Positions 58,085 through 64,000 of a stretch of DNA of 64,000 nt are shown here, in pieces. Where the stretch lies: contig JAIEMQ010000025.1 in NCBI GenBank assembly GCA_019752015.1, positions 27,471 to 91,470 of the forward strand, read 5' to 3'. Source of the stretch: Cyanobacteriota bacterium (GTDB lineage Bacteria; Acidobacteriota; Vicinamibacteria; Vicinamibacterales; UBA2999). The notes under the pieces were generated by a model. The model made no database searches. It was not told the origin of the DNA and worked only from the letters and a program-made list of their open reading frames with translations. The translations under genes and the position numbers were made by a program. Numbering within the stretch: the stretch's first letter is position 1; each line of letters opens with the position of its first letter.

Positions 58085-61000
58085 CTGTCGCGTCTGCGTC
58101 TTGTCATCACTGCTGCTGTCTTGTTTGTCGGGTCGATCGGAACGACCGGTCTGACGAGCCGTACCGCAGATCCTCTGCCGGGGTCGCGGCCGGTTGCGGC
58201 CGGCGCCGCGCACTCGCTGGCGATCGATGCGTCCGGCGCCGTATGGAGCTGGGGCGACAATCTGGCCGGTCAACTCGGTACCGGCGATCACCTTGCGCGC
58301 GTGATTCCCACGCGAGTCAGCGGGCTGACCGGCACATTCGTCGCCGTGAGCGCCGGCGCGGGACACAGCCTCGCGCTTCGCAACGACGGAAAGGTGTTTG
58401 CGTGGGGCGTGAACCTGGAAGGCCAACTGGGCATCGGCAACAACGTGAACAAGGCCGCCCCGGTTCAAATTGCCACGCTGACGAACATCGTCTCGGTGGC
58501 GGCGGGAGGGGGTCACAGTCTTGCCGTCAAGGCCGACGGCTCGCTGTGGGCGTGGGGTGGCAACACTTTTGGCCAGTTGGGTGACGGCACCACGGCCGAG
58601 CGGCGAGCGCCGGTTCGGGTGGCGGCGCTTTCAGGCGTCGTCGCGGTCGAGGCCGGCCTCGCTCACAGTCTCGCGCTTCGCGCCGACGGAACCGCGTGGT
58701 CGTGGGGCGGGAATACCGGAGGCCAGCTTGGGATCGGCACACTGACGTTGCAGCGTCGTCCGGTCCGCGTGTTGAACGTGACCAACGCCACACAAATCGC
58801 GGCTGGTGCCCTCCACAGCCTCGCCGTCACGCACGCCGGAACCGTCTGGGGCTGGGGTCTCAACAGGTCGGGCGCGGTTGGCGATGGATCGACGACGACG
58901 CGAACAACACCCGTCGCGCTCTCGGGCGTGCCGGTCATGGCGAAGATCGCGGCCGGAGGCGCGCACAGCATTGCGATCACGGCCTCGGGCCGCACGTTCG
59001 CGTGGGGCGACAACATCGCCGGACAACTCGGTGATGGTTCGACCACTCGCCGGCTGGTCCCGGCGTCAGTGTTGCAACCTCCGGCGAACGTCGTTGCGAT
59101 TGCCGCGGGCGGAGCGCACACGATCGCGCTGGCCGGCGACGGCGCCGTGTGGACGTGGGGCAACAACCTGCTCGCGCAACTTGGCGACGGTACCCGCACG
59201 GCGCGTCGGGCACCGTCGCCAATCAGCGGTCCGGACACGACGTGGGGCGCGCATCCGCCGCTGTTCTCGCCCGCCGGCGGCACGTTCCCAGGGCAGGTGT
59301 CGGTATCGCTGGCGACACCCACGCCGAACGCCGTCATCCGCTACACGATCGGCGGCGCGGATCCAACCGCGAGTGACCCGCTCTTCACATCGCCGATTGC
59401 GATCGCCGTCAGCACCACGATCAAGGCCCGCGCGTTTCGATCGGGTATGACGCCGAGCGCCGTGTCGGCCGCGACCTACACGATCGGCGGCGGCACGCTC
59501 GCGGCGCCGGTCGCGACGCCACCGGGTGGGACCTACGCGCAGGCACAAGCGGTGACGGTGACGGCGGACGCCGGCGCGGCCATCCGCTACACGGTCGACG
59601 GCAGCGATCCCACTCAGTCGTCGTCGCTCTTCACCGCCCCAATCACGATCGCCGGATCGACGACGTTGCGCGCGCGCGCATTCAAGATCGGCTTCACCGC
59701 GAGCGAGATTCTCACGGCGACATACCTGATCGTGCCGACTGTTCCACCGGGTGAAGATCCGCCGCCGGATCCGCAGACCGTGGCGCCGCCGCTGTCGGAC
59801 GTCTCCCTCACCGGGTATGCCGACGCCTACGCGTTCCTGTTCGCAGGCGCGGATCCCATCCAGCGTGAACACACACCCGGCTCGATCGCCGCGCATCGAT
59901 TCAGCATCATTCGCGGGCGCGTGCTCGACCGCGCCGGAGCGCCGCTCGCAGGCGTGCGCGTCACGCCGAAGGATCAGCCCGGTGTCGGGCACACCGTCAC
60001 GCGCGAGGATGGCGCGTTCGATCTCGCCGTCAACGGCGGCGGCCCGCTCACGCTCGACTACACCCGCGACGGGTTCCTGCCGGCCGAGCGCTCGGTCGAT
60101 GCGCCGTGGGAGGACTTCGCCAGCGCGCCCGACGTCCGGCTCATTCAGCTCGATCCGGTGGCCACCAACGTCAGCTTCGAGCCGCGGACCGTCTCGACCG
60201 TCGCGCGCGGCAGCGTGTCGAATGACGACAGCGGCGCCCGTCAAGCAACCATCGTCGTGCCGGAGACGGGGGTGATGGCGATCATTCGTCTTCCCGACGG
60301 CACTGTGATGCCCGGCGTGTCGCGGTTGACGATGCGCGCGACCGAATACACCGTCGGCGATGGTGGTCCCGCGTCGATGCCCGCCGCGCTCCCGGCGACG
60401 AGCGGATACACCTATGCGGTGGAGCTTACGGCGGACGAAGCCCTGGCGGCGGGTGCGGCGTCGGTCACGTTCGATCCGCCGCTCGCGCTTTACGTCGAGA
60501 ACTTTCTGCACTTCCCCGTCGGCGGCGCCGCGCCTGCCGGCTATTACGATCGCGCGCAATCGAAATGGATTCCGTCAAACGACGGCCGGGTGATCGCCAT
60601 ACTCGGCGTAAATGCCGGCGGCGAGACGGAGCTCGACATCGACGGTTCAGGACTCGCAGCGGATGCCGACGCACTCGCAGCCCTCGGCGTCACATCGGGT
60701 GAGCGCAAGCGCCTCGCGCTGCTCTACTCCTCAGGTCAGAGCCTCTGGCGCACGCCGATTCCGCACTTCTCGACCTACGACATCAACTGGCCGTTCGGTC
60801 CGGCGCTCGATGCGGAAGCTCCGGGCCTCGGCGGCGCTGGCGGCGGTCCGGACGGGGTGTCGCCCACAGGACCGGAGTCGCCGGGCACTCGCAACCTGCA
60901 GGCCGCCGGTCTCGGCCTTGGCGCTGATGGAAAACTCGAGAACGGTTGCGAAGGATCCGGATCGATCATCGAGTGCCAGAACCAGACGCTCGGCGAGCTG

Positions 61001-64000
61001 ATTGCGATTTCAGGCACACCCTTCTCGCTGTCGTACCGCAGCGACCGCGTGCCCGGTTATTCAGCCGTGCGGACGATGTCGATTCCGCTGACGCGCAGCA
61101 GCGTGCCTGCCAGTCTGAAGCGGGTGGAGCTGTCGGTGAGTGTCGCCGGTCAGAAACACCAGTTCGACTACTCACCGGCTCCTGGACAATCGACCTCGTT
61201 CACGTGGAACGGGCTGGATGCGTACGGCCGCGCGCGCATCGGACAACAACCAGCGACGGCAACGGTCAGTCATGTCTACGACGGCGTCTATTACTCGGTT
61301 TCGAACTTCCAGAAAAATTTCGCGCTGCCGCCGCCGATCAGCGCGCCCGTGATCGGCGATCCGCTGCGCAGGGAAATCTCGGTCCAGGAGGAGCTGACCT
61401 ATGTCGTGGAGGCAAGACGTGCTTCACAAGCGCCCGTCGCCGGCTGGTACGTCTCCGATCACCACCGCTACGACGCGCGGACTGGTGTGCTGTTCATGGG
61501 TGACGGCGCGCAGCGAAACGCCTCCGCCGCGGGCGACGTCATCGAGACAATGGCCGGCGGCGGCGAAACGCCGGTAGCAGCGGGCGAAACCGTTCCTGGG
61601 CGTGAGGCGCTGTTCGAGTTCCCCGGTTCGATCGCGGCAACCGCAGACGGAACGGTCTATTTCAACGACAACGCCGGCATCCTGGTGCTGTCGGCTGGTG
61701 TACTGACGCGGGTCGTCACATTCAGCAACGACGGAGCCGGCGTGCCGGGCAGCGGACGCGTGGCTGCCCGCGGCGACCTCGCCGTGTATGCGTACGGCGA
61801 TACGAACGGCGACTGCGCCGAAGGTGGTTCCTTCAGCACGTTGCACGTGCGGCGGCTGACGCCAGAGGGACTGGCCGACGAACTGGCCTCGGTCCCCACC
61901 GTTCCTTCCAGTCCGCCGTCGTGCGCCGGCGGAATGATTGTGGCTTTCGGATCGGATGGGACCCTCTTCCTGGCCGTCGGGTTCGAGGCATGGGCGATTC
62001 CACCAGGCGGCGCCGGAGTGCGGATCGGCACTTTCACTTCGCCCGTGAGCGCACTCGCCACGGGTCCTGGTGGAAGCGTGTACATCGCGGCGGTTCCCTA
62101 CGTGCGGCAATGGCGCCCGGATGGCACCCTGCGCCTCCTGGCCGGCAACGGCGCGTTCGGCAACGACGGCGACGGCGGACTCGCGGTCAACGCCTCGCTG
62201 GGCAGCGTCACCGCCATGGTGACGGACGCCGACGGCAACATCGTCATCGCTTCACACGGAGACGCGGATGCGCGTCTGCGCGTCATCCGCCCGAATGGCA
62301 CCATCGAGTGGTATGCAGGGATCGACAGCGCCAATGGGTCGACCAGCAACGGATCGCCCGGGCGTCGTGCCTGGCTCGGCTTCGTCGCCGGCCTGTCGCT
62401 CACACCTGACGGTAGCCTGTATCTGACAAGTTCGAGCGATGCGGCGCTGGTGAGACGACTGCGGCTCCAGTTGAACGCCACGCGCGTCCCGGCCGGCGAT
62501 GGATCTTCAGTTTACGAATTCGACGTGTCAGGGCGGCACCTGCGGACTGTCGACGCGCTCACCGGCGTCGCGCTCCTCACCTTCTCGTACGACACCGCCG
62601 GCCTTCTGGTCGCGATCGCGGATCGCGACGGGCTCGAGACGCGGATCAATCGTGACGGCACAGGCAGGCCGTCAACAATTGTGAGTCCGTTCGGCGTGAC
62701 CACGACGCTGTCGGTCGGTGCGCCGGGGTTCCTCGACTCCGTCACCGACGCCGAAGGTGGCGTCACGTCACTTGGCTATCGTGATGGCGGGCTGCTCGTA
62801 TCACTCACCGACGCCAATCAGAACGAATACACGTTCGACTATACGCCCGGCGGCCGGCTCCTTCGCGATGCAAATGCCGCCGGCGGATTACAGGAGTTGT
62901 CGCGTTCGCGCTCGGGCAATGGGTGGATGGTGACCCACGATATCGCCGATGCCGGTACGCGCACTTACATTACGGAACAAGGCTCGAATGGAACGCAGAG
63001 CCGGCGCGTCCGGTCACCGGACGGAACCGAGACCGTGTCGCTCAACCGCGGCGACGGCTCGACGGTCACGACGACTCCGGATGGAACCGTGACCACGTCG
63101 ACACTGACACCGGATCCGCGCTTCGGATTCTCGGCGCCGATTGCCGCCGCCACCACCGTCCGCACACCCGCTGGTTTGACCATGACGGTGGCGAAGTCAC
63201 GGAGCGTCACGCTGGCGGATCCAAACAATCCGTTGAGCGTGGTGACGCAGACGGATACGACCACCGTGAACGGGCGCGTATCGCGCAGCCTCTTCGATGG
63301 CGTGACGCGGACCATCACGAGCACCAGTCCGCTCAATCGGCGCGTCGTGACCGCATTGAATGCGTCGGGACGGCCTTCGAGCGTGCAAGTGGGTACGTTG
63401 CTGCCAACGTTGTTTGTGTATGACGAGGCCGGCCGCCTGGCGTCGCAGACCCAGGGCGATCGGACCACCAGTTTTGCCTACGATGCGTCTGGGTATCTCG
63501 CATCGGTGACGGATCCATTGAATCGCACCGTGCAGTTCGCCAATGACCTGCTCGGGCGCCGCACCACGCAGACGTTCGCCGATCTGCGCGTGGCCCGCTT
63601 CGGCTATGACGCCGGGGGAAACTTGACGTCGCTGACGCCGCCTGGGCGCCCGGCGCACACCATGCGGTACACCGCCGCCGATTTGCTCGACACCTACACG
63701 GCGCCGCCGGCGCCCGATGCCGCCGTCACGCAGTATGCGTTCAATCGTGCGAAGCAACCGGCCGCGGTGCTGCGCGCCGATGGCCAGTCCATCACCTGGA
63801 CCTACGACGGCGCGGGCCGGCCCGCCACGCTGACGACGCCGACCGGCGACACGACTTACGCTTATGACGCGGCGACCGGACAACTCGCGACCGTCGCTTC
63901 CCCTGCCGGCGGCCTCTCCTATAGTTACGACGGCGCCCTGCAGATCGGCGAAACGGCGTCAGGCGTCACCACCGGCGCGGTGACCTGGAATTACGACACG
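58076..64000 (+). CDS. Giant RCC1-NHL-YD repeat (RHS/teneurin-like) protein, open at right edge
   Basis: The frame runs 1975 codons from GTG 58076 to the window end without a stop. Order: signal/anchor (about 8-25), seven RCC1 blades (about 38-382; AAGxxHSLAxxxDGxVWxWGxNxxGQLGxGT), two chitobiase C-terminal-like domains (IRYTIGGADPT and IRYTVDGSDPT, about 395-550), a carboxypeptidase-regulatory-like domain (about 610-680), a linker, an RHS front domain (CQNQTLGELIAISGTPFSLSYRSDRVPG, about 970-1000), NHL-like blades (NGAFGNDGDGGLAVNASL, about 1145-1465), then YD repeats (FAYDASGYLASVTDP, TYAYDAATGQLATV). The toxin or core end and any immunity gene lie beyond the edge. The start is set by AGGTGGAG 7 bp upstream. 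Confidence 0.9.
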   Translation, partial: MPTLSRLRLVITAAVLFVGSIGTTGLTSRTADPLPGSRPVAAGAAHSLAIDASGAVWSWGDNLAGQLGTGDHLARVIPTRVSGLTGTFVAVSAGAGHSLALRNDGKVFAWGVNLEGQLGIGNNVNKAAPVQIATLTNIVSVAAGGGHSLAVKADGSLWAWGGNTFGQLGDGTTAERRAPVRVAALSGVVAVEAGLAHSLALRADGTAWSWGGNTGGQLGIGTLTLQRRPVRVLNVTNATQIAAGALHSLAVTHAGTVWGWGLNRSGAVGDGSTTTRTTPVALSGVPVMAKIAAGGAHSIAITASGRTFAWGDNIAGQLGDGSTTRRLVPASVLQPPANVVAIAAGGAHTIALAGDGAVWTWGNNLLAQLGDGTRTARRAPSPISGPDTTWGAHPPLFSPAGGTFPGQVSVSLATPTPNAVIRYTIGGADPTASDPLFTSPIAIAVSTTIKARAFRSGMTPSAVSAATYTIGGGTLAAPVATPPGGTYAQAQAVTVTADAGAAIRYTVDGSDPTQSSSLFTAPITIAGSTTLRARAFKIGFTASEILTATYLIVPTVPPGEDPPPDPQTVAPPLSDVSLTGYADAYAFLFAGADPIQREHTPGSIAAHRFSIIRGRVLDRAGAPLAGVRVTPKDQPGVGHTVTREDGAFDLAVNGGGPLTLDYTRDGFLPAERSVDAPWEDFASAPDVRLIQLDPVATNVSFEPRTVSTVARGSVSNDDSGARQATIVVPETGVMAIIRLPDGTVMPGVSRLTMRATEYTVGDGGPASMPAALPATSGYTYAVELTADEALAAGAASVTFDPPLALYVENFLHFPVGGAAPAGYYDRAQSKWIPSNDGRVIAILGVNAGGETELDIDGSGLAADADALAALGVTSGERKRLALLYSSGQSLWRTPIPHFSTYDINWPFGPALDAEAPGLGGAGGGPDGVSPTGPESPGTRNLQAAGLGLGADGKLENGCEGSGSIIECQNQTLGELIAISGTPFSLSYRSDRVPGYSAVRTMSIPLTRSSVPASLKRVELSVSVAGQKHQFDYSPAPGQSTSFTWNGLDAYGRARIGQQPATATVSHVYDGVYYSVSNFQKNFALPPPISAPVIGDPLRREISVQEELTYVVEARRASQAPVAGWYVSDHHRYDARTGVLFMGDGAQRNASAAGDVIETMAGGGETPVAAGETVPGREALFEFPGSIAATADGTVYFNDNAGILVLSAGVLTRVVTFSNDGAGVPGSGRVAARGDLAVYAYGDTNGDCAEGGSFSTLHVRRLTPEGLADELASVPTVPSSPPSCAGGMIVAFGSDGTLFLAVGFEAWAIPPGGAGVRIGTFTSPVSALATGPGGSVYIAAVPYVRQWRPDGTLRLLAGNGAFGNDGDGGLAVNASLGSVTAMVTDADGNIVIASHGDADARLRVIRPNGTIEWYAGIDSANGSTSNGSPGRRAWLGFVAGLSLTPDGSLYLTSSSDAALVRRLRLQLNATRVPAGDGSSVYEFDVSGRHLRTVDALTGVALLTFSYDTAGLLVAIADRDGLETRINRDGTGRPSTIVSPFGVTTTLSVGAPGFLDSVTDAEGGVTSLGYRDGGLLVSLTDANQNEYTFDYTPGGRLLRDANAAGGLQELSRSRSGNGWMVTHDIADAGTRTYITEQGSNGTQSRRVRSPDGTETVSLNRGDGSTVTTTPDGTVTTSTLTPDPRFGFSAPIAAATTVRTPAGLTMTVAKSRSVTLADPNNPLSVVTQTDTTTVNGRVSRSLFDGVTRTITSTSPLNRRVVTALNASGRPSSVQVGTLLPTLFVYDEAGRLASQTQGDRTTSFAYDASGYLASVTDPLNRTVQFANDLLGRRTTQTFADLRVARFGYDAGGNLTSLTPPGRPAHTMRYTAADLLDTYTAPPAPDAAVTQYAFNRAKQPAAVLRADGQSITWTYDGAGRPATLTTPTGDTTYAYDAATGQLATVASPAGGLSYSYDGALQIGETASGVTTGAVTWNYDT

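Noticed and set aside
1..64000. tRNA, rRNA, riboswitch or phage integrase at the island edges
   Set aside because: No cloverleaf, rRNA segment, known riboswitch core or integrase motif was recognised on reading both strands.

Overview
This is a 64 kb, GC-rich, densely coding chromosomal window from an environmental Gram-negative bacterium. An Acidobacteriota lineage, probably Vicinamibacteria, is my inference. It rests on two Oar-type TonB-dependent receptors with an N-terminal carboxypeptidase-like regulatory domain, the MoxR/DUF58/BatA/DUF4175/DUF4159 operon, a FHA-GAF-SpoIIE phosphatase, and several families of tiny dispersed palindromic repeats that sit between and inside genes. I saw no rRNA, tRNA or CRISPR array. 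No gene-free stretch longer than 300 bases exists once the broken genes at 26.0-28.0 kb are counted.

Layout. 1-4 kb: an outer-membrane barrel protein cut by the left edge, a stand-alone KdpD N-terminal sensor module, and a PiT phosphate transporter with its DUF47 partner. 4-8 kb: a TonB-dependent receptor, a secreted Cu/Zn superoxide dismutase and a small zinc-ribbon protein. 8-11.6 kb: a divergent arsenic locus (ArsO-like flavoprotein plus MFS exporter on one side, arsR-arsC on the other) with two palindromic operators between. 11.6-20.5 kb: VanZ-like protein, DASS/SLC13 transporter, second TonB-dependent receptor, PHP phosphoesterase, glycosyltransferase and an orphan OmpR-type regulator. 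20.5-24.6 kb: lipid kinase, SixA, CHAD and Ppx/GppA, a polyphosphate-flavoured cluster.

24.6-28.1 kb: a lower-GC foreign island. It holds a HipA-like kinase followed by a separate HipA-N-terminal-like protein (a split HipA module), and a DUF4145 gene destroyed by two frameshifts and by an IS256-family element with intact ends and an 8-bp target duplication. The island separates ppx from pstSCAB-phoU (28.2-32.5 kb), whose promoter region carries an 11-bp-period direct repeat that looks like a Pho box.

32.6-39 kb: citrate synthase, an exported glutaminyl-cyclase-like M28 enzyme, a LeuA/HMGL-type synthase, FHA-GAF-SpoIIE phosphatase, zinc ribbon protein and rhomboid protease. 39-52.7 kb: an eight-gene minus-strand operon (TPR/metallopeptidase, DUF4159, MoxR, DUF58, BatA-like, DUF4175, VWA/GATase-like, caspase-like with EF-hand). 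52.8-57.9 kb: PIG-V-like glycosyltransferase, two ICMT-like methyltransferases, a flavoprotein and a ketosynthase, resembling an alkylresorcinol/pyrone-type lipid pathway without its type III PKS. 58.1 kb to the right edge: a giant RCC1-NHL-YD (RHS/teneurin-like) surface protein, still open at the edge.

Main themes: phosphate economy; a possible N-terminal Gln (Q-rule) system linking the glutaminyl cyclase to at least six exported proteins here; a split HipA module in a decaying island; and short palindromic repeats that supply coding sequence and possible regulatory hairpins.
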